Assembly: GCA_050015095.1 (NCBI GenBank)
Contig: JBEKCC010000001.1
Coordinates: 496,001-560,000 of the forward strand
Length of the DNA stretch: 64,000 nucleotides
Direction of reading: 5' to 3'
Source of the DNA: MVRE01 sp015660965
GTDB lineage: Archaea; Halobacteriota; Methanomicrobia; Methanomicrobiales; Methanospirillaceae
Every line of letters starts with the position of its first letter. The first letter of the stretch is position 1. The position numbers were made by a program, and so were the translations under genes. The notes beneath the pieces were generated by a model, which saw only the letters and a list, made by a program, of their open reading frames with translations, ran no database searches and was not told where the DNA came from. Positions 25,184-33,298 of this stretch are shown here, in pieces.

Positions 25184-25675
25184 TTAATTCTCCAGATCCT
25201 CTTTTGTCAAAAAGAATCGTGTTGTATTTTTAAATCCCTTTTCAATCACATCAATCTTCTGACCTGTACATTTACAAACAGTGCATAAATGTCCTTTAAA
25301 TGCGCATTCAACAGGTTGAACATCTTCATTATCAGAGATCTTCATCAAAGCCATTCTCTCGCGCAGGCTTTCTATAGTACCTGATGTTGCAACGGTATGT
25401 AACACTATTCGCTGACCACTGCAAGATGTTATACATGAAAGTGCTATCGCAAGTTCCCGTTCCGTACCTCGCCTACAACGTATGACTGCAAACGATCCCT
25501 CTATGGCAACTACTGCTGGATGGACAAAAGCTCCAGCAGCATCACCCCAGAGTGACGTCACTGCTTCCAATACAGCGAAGTAGAGTTCTTTCTGATCTAA
25601 TAGGATACCAACTGGCTCAATCTGAACTAACACGTACCGCCGTTTTTCACGTAATGTAGGTGGTCGGGATGTCAT
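25184..25675 (-). CDS. rnp2: Ribonuclease P protein component 2 (Pop5) with cysteine-rich tail
   Basis: The Pop5-type protein of RNase P, which with Rpp30 activates the catalytic RNA for pre-tRNA 5' maturation. The core spans about residues 1-115, with RRYVLVQIEP, GAFVHPAVV and FAVIRCRRGTERELAIAL. The 163-residue length exceeds the usual ~120-130. The extra C-terminal 45 residues carry C124, C131, C134 and C136 (CAFKGHLCTVCKC), a possible metal site. The ATG overlaps the TGA of rnp3 in ATGA, and the two proteins form a heterotetramer in known archaeal enzymes. Confidence 0.9.
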   Translation of the reverse strand: MTSRPPTLREKRRYVLVQIEPVGILLDQKELYFAVLEAVTSLWGDAAGAFVHPAVVAIEGSFAVIRCRRGTERELAIALSCITSCSGQRIVLHTVATSGTIESLRERMALMKISDNEDVQPVECAFKGHLCTVCKCTGQKIDVIEKGFKNTTRFFLTKEDLEN

Positions 25676-26313
25676 TTAATCTCCCTGACTGCAGATTCTA
25701 ATGATTTTATCCTCCCGATATTTCCGAGTGCCTTCTCGACATCCTGAATATCAAAACCGAAAAGTGTGGCAAGAGCACTAAAATCACGTACAGATCGCAA
25801 CTCAAGAACTGAGTGTGCATGAGTTGAAAGAACAATTGGAAACTCAAACCGGCGATATAAATTAACAACGTCGATATATCTATTCAAAACATGCTGCCGA
25901 CTCTGACCTCGTTCATTAATAAGAGGTGAGAGGTTGAGATCTATGGCAATTCCACTATCGGCTGCCATTTTAGCGACAACATGATCAAATGCATACCCAT
26001 CAGTGAGATGAAGTCCGTATAAAATATGGACACCTCGTATCCCTATGACTGCCCGGTTGAACCTATTGTCCCTTGTTTTTACAAAGATTAGATTGTCCGT
26101 TACTTTAGCACGCTTAACCTTGGATATTATGTCCTGTACTGGTGTATCATTGAGGAAAACCCCATTTATCACCGATATCCCAGCATACTTGCAATTCGTT
26201 GAGTTAATAGCGACTATACTATCAAAACCCAAATCGCACGCTTCAATCGCCATCCTTCTGATTGAAGAATCGCCAGTTGGATAAGGGAAGACACATGCAT
26301 CGGTGAAATTCAT
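25672..26313 (-). CDS. rnp3: Ribonuclease P protein component 3 (Rpp30)
   Basis: The Rpp30 homologue, a TIM-barrel partner of Pop5 in RNase P. It is 213 residues from the ATG at 26313. Family features include the N-terminal DACVFPYPTG, the strand GIRGVHILYGLHLTDG and the C-terminal RSVRDFSALATLFGF. A GTG at 26328 would add five residues. Its stop overlaps the rnp2 start by four bases, so the two subunits are probably translated in equal amounts. It is located directly after L15e. Confidence 0.9.
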   Translation of the reverse strand: MNFTDACVFPYPTGDSSIRRMAIEACDLGFDSIVAINSTNCKYAGISVINGVFLNDTPVQDIISKVKRAKVTDNLIFVKTRDNRFNRAVIGIRGVHILYGLHLTDGYAFDHVVAKMAADSGIAIDLNLSPLINERGQSRQHVLNRYIDVVNLYRRFEFPIVLSTHAHSVLELRSVRDFSALATLFGFDIQDVEKALGNIGRIKSLESAVREIK

Positions 26314-26343
26314 CAACAATTGTTCCACAAAAATAGGATAAGA

Positions 26344-26934
26344 TTATTTGCCTTGATTTGCATGGGAGCGAATCGATGGGCGGGTCTTTTCGGTTCCGGT
26401 GCCCCTAGCACCCATACCTCTACCCCTTCGTCCTGCGGCCGTCTTACCTCGTTCGGCTCGTCCACGGTGAGTATTTTTACCGACCCACGCTAGTTTCCGG
26501 TCGTTCTTTATCGCTGGGTGATGGCCATCAACAAGGATTACCTCGTAGAATTTTTGTTTTCCATCTTGACCAACCCAGTAGGAATTGAGAACTTCCATAT
26601 TGGGAAAACGCTTTGCTGCGCGCTCTTCGGCGATACGTTGAAGACTCTTCGCTGGAGTTATTCGGTTCTTACCCATTCGAGCAGAACGTCGAGCTCGGAT
26701 ATAACGCGAACGCCTGCGTCCACCTCGGCGCACCCTTACGCGCGCTACGGCAATCCCTTGTTTTGCACGGAATCCGAGTGCACGAGCACGGTCGATTCTA
26801 GTTGGATGATCAATCCGGACGACACTTCCCTCACGACGCCACACCTGCATCCTATCCCAGAGAAGTGATTCAACGTCACTTTTGTCAGGTTTGTTCCATG
26901 CCTCCCTGACATAGGCATACATCGACTTAACCAT
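26344..26934 (-). CDS. rpl15e: 50S ribosomal protein L15e
   Basis: A 196-residue, very basic large-subunit protein with the highly conserved MYAYVREAWNKPD opening, RALGFRAKQGIAVARVRVRRGG and GKNTHRGRAERGKTAAGRRGRGMGARGTG. It is the first gene of the proteasome/RNase P superoperon. The GAAGGTGA ribosome-binding site at 26941-26948 is followed by six bases and the ATG. Its predicted 64-base leader contains two hairpins, described separately. Length and motifs are ordinary for the family. Confidence 0.97.
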   Translation of the reverse strand: MVKSMYAYVREAWNKPDKSDVESLLWDRMQVWRREGSVVRIDHPTRIDRARALGFRAKQGIAVARVRVRRGGRRRSRYIRARRSARMGKNRITPAKSLQRIAEERAAKRFPNMEVLNSYWVGQDGKQKFYEVILVDGHHPAIKNDRKLAWVGKNTHRGRAERGKTAAGRRGRGMGARGTGTEKTRPSIRSHANQGK

Positions 26935-26955
26935 TTAAATTCACCTTCAGGTTCA

Positions 26956-26969
26956 GCTCAAAAATGAGC
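26956..26969 (-). promoter_or_regulatory. Leader hairpin 2 of rpl15e
   Basis: Complementary arms GCTCA (26956-26960) and TGAGC (26965-26969) around four bases, lying 8 bases upstream of the ribosome-binding site of rpl15e in the predicted leader. It is short (five pairs) and on its own could be chance; the companion hairpin at 26981-26996 makes it more interesting. Confidence 0.35.
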
Positions 26970-26980
26970 CACATTCCTTT

Positions 26981-26996
26981 ACGGGACGCATCCCGT
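26981..26996 (-). promoter_or_regulatory. Leader hairpin 1 of rpl15e
   Basis: Perfect arms ACGGGA (26981-26986) and TCCCGT (26991-26996) with a 4-base loop. It lies just downstream of the predicted transcription start. It could be a ribosomal-protein-type regulatory leader or a DNA site. It is GC-rich compared with its surroundings. Confidence 0.4.
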
Positions 26997-27021
26997 ATTC
27001 CTAGATACATTTACGGGCAGC

Positions 27022-27030
27022 CTATAAAAG
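27022..27030 (-). promoter_or_regulatory. TATA box of the rpl15e superoperon
   Basis: On the minus strand the sequence reads CTTTTATAG, a good archaeal box A. It lies about 90 bases before the rpl15e ATG. A start 25-30 bases downstream would fall near 26998 and leave a 64-base leader, unusually long for this window. Confidence 0.45.
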
Positions 27031-27050
27031 CACTATTGTGGGTTGGGGCA

Positions 27051-27518
27051 TTAACCACCCTTTCGTTTCTTATCCACACGGATATCAGAAATTCGTGTGT
27101 GAGGATATTGCCCTTTTTTGTCCTTTTCGACCGATTTTACCATATCCCAGATTGTGAGTAAGGCAACGGAAACGCCTGTTAATGCTTCCATCTCGACTCC
27201 AGTCTTACCCACAGATTTCACGCGGACCGTAACCTCGATAAAATCCTCTTGTTCAGAAAAATCGACTGTTATCGCGCTTAATGAAATCGGATGGCACATG
27301 GGGATTAACCTTGATGTGTCCTTGATCGCAATTGTAGCTGCGACTCGTGATGTTGCAAGAACGTTACCCTTAACAACCGTTCCTTCACGGATGGCACGTA
27401 ATGTCTCGTCATTCAAATAGATCCTTCCGCTTGCCACCGCCTCTCTTACAACATCGGATTTGGCTGTTACATCCACCATATGAACTCGATCATTTTTGAT
27501 ATGAGTGAATTCAACCAT
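27051..27518 (-). CDS. moaC: Cyclic pyranopterin monophosphate synthase accessory protein MoaC
   Basis: A molybdenum/tungsten cofactor enzyme of 155 residues. With MoaA it converts GTP to cyclic pyranopterin monophosphate. Conserved segments include VDVTAKSDVVREAVASG near the N-terminus, IPMCHPISLSAITVDF and the active-site region GKTGVEMEALTGVSVALLTIWDMVK. The family hexamer residues are present. It overlaps the upstream nnr gene by eight bases. In methanogens the cofactor serves formylmethanofuran dehydrogenase and formate dehydrogenase. No other moa gene is nearby. Confidence 0.96.
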   Translation of the reverse strand: MVEFTHIKNDRVHMVDVTAKSDVVREAVASGRIYLNDETLRAIREGTVVKGNVLATSRVAATIAIKDTSRLIPMCHPISLSAITVDFSEQEDFIEVTVRVKSVGKTGVEMEALTGVSVALLTIWDMVKSVEKDKKGQYPHTRISDIRVDKKRKGG

Positions 27519-28920
27519 TAAGATCCCTTGACTTGAAAAGCTCTATAGGTATACGATCAACCAAATCGCTCGCGAGCATACCTGATCCCTTTTCCTTTGC
27601 CACATACATACCTGCCTTTCCATTCACATAGGCCGCGATACATGCAGCTTCGAATGCCGGTAAATGACAAAGAAGGGCTCCGGCGACACCAGCTAGAACA
27701 TCTCCTGTCCCACCTACTGTCATTGCAGGATGACCGGTCCTATTGAATCGGACTCGTTTACCATCAGTGATTATATCGACATTTCCTTTGAGAAGCACCG
27801 TGCCTAAAATTTTCGAATCCTTTACAATGTGTGCTCTTTGAACAGGATCAGGAGATACCGTGATTCCTGTCATCCGTGCAAATTCCCCACTGTGAGGTGT
27901 GTATATTGTTTCATGTTCTGCTACAGGGAGAGGGAGCCGGAGGGCATCTGCATCAAAAACGGCCTTATTGCAGTAAGGTGCAACAGAACAGACCACCTCA
28001 TGACTTCCGGCACCCATACCATTACCACAGACAACTACGTCTGCTTTTTTTGCGAGCTCAATGAGACGATCGGTGTGCTCCGGTCCGATTTGTTGTTTTC
28101 CTAATGGCTCGTAAATCAAGTCAGGCACGGGTTCAAAAATCGGCGATGCAATCCTCACGATGTCAGCACCCGCTCTTAATGCACCGAGACCAACGAGGTA
28201 GGGGGCACCTTGATATGGTCCACCACCGATAACGAGAACTTCACCTCCGGCTCCTTTATGAGCATCCTTTTTTGGTATAGGAAGCAGGGTAAGTTCCCCG
28301 GGGCCAACACAACACTCGGCTTCCGCAGGGATTCCAATGTCAAATACCGCTGAACCTTCAACCTTTGCGCGATGAAACGCACAGATCTGGTCGGCACGCA
28401 TCCCCGGTGTTGGTATATCTGCAGCAATAATCCTCGCTTTCGATTGGTTTGCAAGTTCAACACAAGTAGCGATTGGTTCAGTTAAAGTACCGATAGCTCC
28501 AGTCCCAAGCAGCGAATCGATAATCACATCGGCATTCTCAAAAAATTGGCCTAAATGGAGGACATCATCACGACATTGCACAGGGTGGATTACAACCCTG
28601 CAATGATTGAGTGCCTTCAGTTGGTGTTCACAAGAGGTTGTGCGGTTTCGATCGTCAACGTAACAAACATCAGTAACCACCATGTTTTGGAGATGACGTG
28701 CTGCCACCATACCATCTCCACCATTATTTCCTCGGCCACAGAGAACGAGAACGTGGGCAGGATGTTCACGCATCACACATTGGGCAAGTAACGTGCCTGC
28801 ACTCTCCATGAGTTGCAACTCGTTAACTCCTAAAGCGATTGCATTTTTATCAACGACACGCATGCGAGCAGAGCTAATAAGACCCTGCTCAATAAATTCG
28901 TCGATACCTGCTCGCCACAT
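27511..28920 (-). CDS. nnr: Bifunctional NAD(P)H-hydrate epimerase / dehydratase
   Basis: A fused metabolite-repair enzyme of 469 residues. The N-terminal YjeF_N epimerase (about 20-210) has LCGRGNNGGDGMVAARHL and DSLLGTGAIG. The C-terminal ADP/ATP-dependent NAD(P)HX dehydratase (YjeF_C, ribokinase fold) has TPHSGEFARMTG and the catalytic GTGDVLAGVAGALL. Together they restore damaged hydrated NAD(P)H. The ATG at 28920 is used because residues ISSARM before the second Met are family-like. It overlaps moaC and diverges from the RecJ-like gene. Confidence 0.96.
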   Translation of the reverse strand: MWRAGIDEFIEQGLISSARMRVVDKNAIALGVNELQLMESAGTLLAQCVMREHPAHVLVLCGRGNNGGDGMVAARHLQNMVVTDVCYVDDRNRTTSCEHQLKALNHCRVVIHPVQCRDDVLHLGQFFENADVIIDSLLGTGAIGTLTEPIATCVELANQSKARIIAADIPTPGMRADQICAFHRAKVEGSAVFDIGIPAEAECCVGPGELTLLPIPKKDAHKGAGGEVLVIGGGPYQGAPYLVGLGALRAGADIVRIASPIFEPVPDLIYEPLGKQQIGPEHTDRLIELAKKADVVVCGNGMGAGSHEVVCSVAPYCNKAVFDADALRLPLPVAEHETIYTPHSGEFARMTGITVSPDPVQRAHIVKDSKILGTVLLKGNVDIITDGKRVRFNRTGHPAMTVGGTGDVLAGVAGALLCHLPAFEAACIAAYVNGKAGMYVAKEKGSGMLASDLVDRIPIELFKSRDLNG

Positions 28921-28965
28921 TGCCAGTACAATTCATGTGTATGAACTTCCCTAATAATATGCAAG

Positions 28966-30366
28966 ATGGGTTTTTGCGATGATGTGAAAGCAGCTGTGGA
29001 GAGGATCACAGCTTCAGATGACATTACCATAATCTCCCACATAGATGCTGACGGTATTGCAAGCGAGGCAATTCTCTCGCAAGCAATCGCCCGTGCCGAG
29101 ATTCAACATAGTTCAGTTTTTGTCCGGCAATTAGAACCGCTTACGATGTCGCAGGTACCTGATAATGCATCTCTCAAGATTTTTACCGATCTTGGTGCTG
29201 GACAACAGAATTTGCTCGAAGAACGCGGATTTTCTAACGAAGAAATTCTAATCGTTGACCACCATGTCAGCCAAGCTTGTAACAGAAATTACCAACAAGT
29301 AAATTGCCTTCCATATGGTCATTTAAAAATGAGCGCTGCCGGTATTTCCTACCTTATCGCAAAAGCAATAGACCCGATTAACACCGACCTTGCAAAGACC
29401 GGTATTATTGGTAATGTTGGCGATATGATGGCACGGGAAACTTGCGGACTTGTTGGGTTAGTACGCGATGTCATTGTCGAAGATGCAGTACGTCACAAAA
29501 ATGTCGAAGTTCGACGTCGAGATCTTAACTGTTATGGAATTTCGACACGTCCATTATATCTCTCACTTGCTTATAACGATGACCCTTTCATAAAAGGTAT
29601 AAGCAACAATGTAGAAGGGGCAAAACAATTCCTTCGTAAGATTGGGATCAAACAGCAGACCGATGAAGGCCGCTGGCTTGTCTGGGAAGAATATTCTGTA
29701 GATGACCAACGCACAATCATATCAGCGCTTGCTGAACAACTAATAGCCAATGGAGAACCTATAAACCGCCTTCTTGCTGAGACCTACCATTTCCCAGATG
29801 AACCCGTCCGAACTCCACTTCGTAATGCGCAGGAATATGCGACATTACTAAATGCCTGTGGACGATGGGGCCGTCCACAGGTGGGGGGCGCAATCCTCCG
29901 AGGAGATCGAGGGGGTTCCTTTAGAGAGGCGGAACATATGCTCGTCAATCACCGTGCCATCATCCGTGACTTGCTTGGATACATCATTGATTCAGGAGTG
30001 ACTAAACTTGAATGGATCCAATATCTACATGTTGGCGCAAAATATCCCGACACAATTGTGGGGATTGGTGCCGGAATGGCGCTTTCCAAACTGGATAATT
30101 CAAAACCAATTCTTATCATGTGCACAGTACCAGAAGACAAGAATCTGACCAAGGTATCGATGCGCACAACTGAACGCATGGTGGAACGCGGTGTTGATCT
30201 TCAAAAAGCAATCGGCGATGCATCATCAAAGTTCGGTGGTGTTGGAGGTGGGCACCGCATTGCAGCAGGAGCGTATATTCCAAAATCAGCAGAACAGGAG
30301 TTTGTTATCCTTGTCAACAAAATACTCGGAGAACAGTTTGGTGCGAAGAGTACAAACTATCGCTGA
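28966..30366 (+). CDS. RecJ-like DHH single-strand exonuclease
   Basis: A 466-residue archaeal RecJ/GAN-type DHH protein. Motif I is SHIDADGIAS, DHH motif III is VDHHVSQ near residue 100, and the DHHA1 motif is GGVGGGHRIAAGA near 415-427. Archaeal homologues act as single-strand nucleases or associate with the replication GINS/Cdc45-like complex. The length matches these rather than bacterial RecJ. It heads a tight plus-strand group (PUA protein, NAC, TrmI). The ATG at 28966 is 45 bases from the divergent nnr start. Confidence 0.9.
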   Translation: MGFCDDVKAAVERITASDDITIISHIDADGIASEAILSQAIARAEIQHSSVFVRQLEPLTMSQVPDNASLKIFTDLGAGQQNLLEERGFSNEEILIVDHHVSQACNRNYQQVNCLPYGHLKMSAAGISYLIAKAIDPINTDLAKTGIIGNVGDMMARETCGLVGLVRDVIVEDAVRHKNVEVRRRDLNCYGISTRPLYLSLAYNDDPFIKGISNNVEGAKQFLRKIGIKQQTDEGRWLVWEEYSVDDQRTIISALAEQLIANGEPINRLLAETYHFPDEPVRTPLRNAQEYATLLNACGRWGRPQVGGAILRGDRGGSFREAEHMLVNHRAIIRDLLGYIIDSGVTKLEWIQYLHVGAKYPDTIVGIGAGMALSKLDNSKPILIMCTVPEDKNLTKVSMRTTERMVERGVDLQKAIGDASSKFGGVGGGHRIAAGAYIPKSAEQEFVILVNKILGEQFGAKSTNYR

Positions 30367-30787
30367 CTATCAATTTGGGGAATTTGTTGGGACGTCGCTT
30401 TTCCCTGATGAATGTGAGTTTATCCTCTCAACAACTGGACGTATCCGACAGATTCTGCTTGATGGTACAAGGCTTGCTACCATTCGAGCACAAGACGGAA
30501 GATTAACGCTCGGTATTGAAGGTGCACGAAGATTGCATACAGCTCTTCCCGCCCCACATTATCGTGTCGTCATTCGCGATGATGTGGCAGATTTTGTAGC
30601 TCAAGGAAAGAATGCTTTTGCAAAACATATTGTTTCAACTGATGCCTCAATCCGCTCAGGGGACGAGGTATTGGTTGTATCTAGTGGTGACCAATTGGTG
30701 GCGTGTGGCATGGCAATGCTGTCAGGTAAGGAAATGCTGGCATTTAATTATGGTGTAGCAGTAAAAGTACGGCAGGGAAGTGCATAA
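30341..30787 (+). CDS. PUA domain RNA-binding protein
   Basis: A 148-residue protein ending in a PUA domain (DFVAQGKNAFAKHIVSTD, RSGDEVLVVSSGDQLVACGMAML), a fold that binds structured RNA. The N-terminal RRVQTIADYQFG is typical of archaeal stand-alone PUA proteins related to archaeosine transglycosylase. I start at the GTG at 30341 because GGAG lies about nine bases upstream and the family begins here. The longer frame to 30191 only shadows the RecJ-like gene. It overlaps that gene by 26 bases and abuts NAC. Its RNA target is unknown. Confidence 0.85.
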   Translation: MRRVQTIADYQFGEFVGTSLFPDECEFILSTTGRIRQILLDGTRLATIRAQDGRLTLGIEGARRLHTALPAPHYRVVIRDDVADFVAQGKNAFAKHIVSTDASIRSGDEVLVVSSGDQLVACGMAMLSGKEMLAFNYGVAVKVRQGSA

Positions 30788-30788
30788 T

Positions 30789-31133
30789 ATGCTACCAGGA
30801 AATGTAAATCCACGACAGATGAAAGCGATGATGAAGAAACTCGGTATGAGTGTTGAACCGATAGAAGAAGTTCAAGAAATCGTGATTAAAACAGCGAAAG
30901 GAAATTATGTTTTTAATAATGTAGAAGTAACCGCCATGACAATGCAAGGTGTCACTACTTACCAGATTGTCGGGCAACCACGCTTTGAAGAGACAACTGT
31001 CGCGATTCCAAAAGAGGACATTAGTATGGTCGCATCACAGGCAGCTGTGACTGAAGAGGCTGCAAAAACAGCCCTAATTGCTACTCGTGGGGATATTGCC
31101 GAAGCTATCCTCCGCCTTTCCAAACATGATTGA
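30789..31133 (+). CDS. nac: Nascent polypeptide-associated complex protein (NAC alpha)
   Basis: The archaeal NAC, a homodimeric ribosome-bound chaperone, 114 residues from the ATG at 30789. The NAC domain includes VIKTAKGNYVFNNVEVTAM and TYQIVG. The C-terminal 40 residues form a UBA domain (AAVTEEAAKTALIATRGDIAEAILRL). A GTG at 30780 is possible but leaves too little room for the AGGG ribosome-binding site. The next gene (trmI) starts inside its last codons. This PUA-NAC-TrmI order is common in archaea. Confidence 0.95.
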   Translation: MLPGNVNPRQMKAMMKKLGMSVEPIEEVQEIVIKTAKGNYVFNNVEVTAMTMQGVTTYQIVGQPRFEETTVAIPKEDISMVASQAAVTEEAAKTALIATRGDIAEAILRLSKHD

Positions 31134-31851
31134 ACCTAACGACCGAGTAATTCTCGTGAGTAAAAGCCGAGAGTACTATGTTCAAGCTGGTGCTAGTACA
31201 TTTTCTACTGACAAAGGCCAGATCGACCTAGGACTTCTTGTTGGTGCAAAAGAGGGAGATTTGATCACCACGCACAACGGCGCACAATTCGTTGTGCGTA
31301 TCCCACGACCAACCGACTTTTTTACGCATGCAAGGCGATCAGGTGCGCCTATGCTACCAAAAGATATTGGGCTTGTTATTGCTTGCACAGGGATGAATAG
31401 AAACGATACGGTGCTTGATGCTGGGACGGGCAGTGGTATTGCTGCGATTTATTTTGGGGGGATTGCACAACAAGTTAAAAGTTATGAGATCCGAGAAGAT
31501 TTCGCTGCACTTGCACGGAAGAATCTGAATGACGCACACCTAACTAATGTTGAGGTAATTGCGGCTGATATGCTCAACGCCACAGGAACTTTTAATGTCG
31601 TACATCTCGATATGCAGATTGCTCCGGAACACATTGATCATGCATATACAATTCTCAATCCTGGGGGTTACCTTGCCTGCTACACCCCCTTTCTAGAACA
31701 GATGGCAATAGTTGTCGACAATGCCCAAAAGCTTTTTAGTAATCTGCATACCCACGAACTGATTGACCGGGAAATGACTCGATCAAAACGCGGTACGCGC
31801 CCATCAACAAGTGTTTGTCATTCAGGTTATGTTACAATAGCTCGAAAATAG
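31126..31851 (+). CDS. trmI: tRNA (adenine-N1)-methyltransferase TrmI
   Basis: A 241-residue SAM-dependent methyltransferase. Archaeal TrmI makes m1A at tRNA positions 57/58. An N-terminal beta domain (NDRVILVSKSREYYVQ) precedes the Rossmann domain with motif I LDAGTGSGIAAIYFGG and motif IV VVHLDMQ. RPTDFFTHARRSGAPMLPKDIG is the tRNA-binding linker typical of the family. The ATG overlaps the NAC stop by eight bases. It is convergent with the nucleotide-sugar operon, with only four bases between stops. Confidence 0.93.
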   Translation: MIEPNDRVILVSKSREYYVQAGASTFSTDKGQIDLGLLVGAKEGDLITTHNGAQFVVRIPRPTDFFTHARRSGAPMLPKDIGLVIACTGMNRNDTVLDAGTGSGIAAIYFGGIAQQVKSYEIREDFAALARKNLNDAHLTNVEVIAADMLNATGTFNVVHLDMQIAPEHIDHAYTILNPGGYLACYTPFLEQMAIVVDNAQKLFSNLHTHELIDREMTRSKRGTRPSTSVCHSGYVTIARK

Positions 31852-31855
31852 ATGT

Positions 31856-33283
31856 TCACACAATCGGGTGGTTGTTTTTGTCCCCCCGACCTACACCTTT
31901 ATACACAAAACCCTCTTTGATGAAACTGTCTGCATCAATCACATTCCGTCCATCGATAATGATGGGATGATCTCGATGCATTAATGATTTTACGTGAACT
32001 GGATTAAGGTCCCTATATTCACGATGAGCTGTAAAGATCGCAATTGCATCAGCACCTCGGATCACTTCATCAATGTTTGTGTCGATGGACGTTGTTGATT
32101 CATCGAAAATATAAGGGTCGTGCACAACAACGTCTGCACCAGCTTCCACTAGTAGATCGCGATACGGTGCTGATGGTGTATTACGTGCATCATCAGTATT
32201 TGCCAAAAACGCCCAACCAAGAAGTCCCACTATAGCTCCGTTCAAATTTTTATTCAGTCGTGAGAAAGCATCAATAGTGAGGTGGGCCATGTGTTTAGGC
32301 ATAAAGTCGTTTATCATCCGTGCGAGTACAAAAAGTGAACGTTCTCCTATAGGGTAATCGAGTACGTCCTTTCCTAACACCTGAACACCACGTTCGAGGT
32401 GGTACGTGTCTTTTGTAAGACAATGTCCCCCTACACCAGCACCGGGATGGAGAAGTGCACGTGTAATACCTTCTCCTTTTAGACTGTCGATTCCATCCCT
32501 TACATCATAGACATTGACACCCATCGCTTCACAATAAAGTGCCAGTTCATTAACTGAAGCAATCTGAAGATCACGGAAAGTATTTTCTGCTGTTTTTGTA
32601 ACCTCCGCTGCTCGTGCGGTCATTGTGATTACTTTACCGGTAGTTAGAACAGGAGAATACAGCTCTTTTGCTCTTCTGGTGCTCGCTTGATCAATACCAC
32701 CAACTACACGGTCGTGTTCGCGGATGTTCCGAATCAACCTACCAACCATCACTCTTTCGGGTGCATGGGCAAGAGCAAAATCAATACCGGCAGTAAGCTC
32801 GGATTCATTTTCCAGGATATCTCGTATGAATCCCTCAGTTGAACCAGGCGTTACTGTCGATTCCACCGCGACAAGCATCCCTGGAGTAATAAACTTGCCA
32901 ACTTGAGAGATCCCATTTTTCAGCGCAGAAAAATCTGGGAGAAGATCATTGTTATTCAAAAAGGGAGTTTGTATCGCGATCGTAACTGCATCAAGCTCAG
33001 AGATTTTTGAAAAATCCGAAGTGCAGAAAAATTTTCTAGACCGAACAACATCGGCTAAAAGCTTTGAAAGATCGGGTTCGTCACCCTTTATCGGTGACTT
33101 CCCTTGATTCAACATCACGATCTTGTATTCAGATGTTGGTGATTTACGCTGAAAACCATATACAAAATCAAACTGGGGTGATCTGGCAAATAGGACTGCC
33201 GCGGGAATTCCAACATACCCCATACCAACAACTCCAATCTTCTTGATTGGCCCCCGTTTCCTAAGAATTGCAGAAAGGGTCAT
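31856..33283 (-). CDS. UDP-N-acetyl-hexosamine 6-dehydrogenase (WecC/WbpA family)
   Basis: A 475-residue nucleotide-sugar dehydrogenase, which oxidises C6 of a UDP-HexNAc to the uronic acid with two NAD+. The N-terminal Rossmann motif is IGVVGMGYVGIPAAVLFA, and VESTVTPGST lies near 140-150. The catalytic Cys is in HPGAGVGGHCLTKD, and VGLLGWAFLANTDDARNTPS opens the C-terminal domain. The ATG at 33283 and a GTG at 33295 are both possible. It is the last gene of a three-gene operon with an oxidoreductase and an aminotransferase, fitting synthesis of a 3-amino-uronic sugar for surface glycans. Confidence 0.9.
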   Translation of the reverse strand: MTLSAILRKRGPIKKIGVVGMGYVGIPAAVLFARSPQFDFVYGFQRKSPTSEYKIVMLNQGKSPIKGDEPDLSKLLADVVRSRKFFCTSDFSKISELDAVTIAIQTPFLNNNDLLPDFSALKNGISQVGKFITPGMLVAVESTVTPGSTEGFIRDILENESELTAGIDFALAHAPERVMVGRLIRNIREHDRVVGGIDQASTRRAKELYSPVLTTGKVITMTARAAEVTKTAENTFRDLQIASVNELALYCEAMGVNVYDVRDGIDSLKGEGITRALLHPGAGVGGHCLTKDTYHLERGVQVLGKDVLDYPIGERSLFVLARMINDFMPKHMAHLTIDAFSRLNKNLNGAIVGLLGWAFLANTDDARNTPSAPYRDLLVEAGADVVVHDPYIFDESTTSIDTNIDEVIRGADAIAIFTAHREYRDLNPVHVKSLMHRDHPIIIDGRNVIDADSFIKEGFVYKGVGRGDKNNHPIV

Positions 33284-33298
33284 GAAAATGTCCACTAT

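Noticed and set aside
30191..30340. 50-codon upstream extension of the PUA protein
   Set aside because: Fully inside the RecJ-like gene; family-like sequence and a ribosome-binding site begin at the GTG at 30341.
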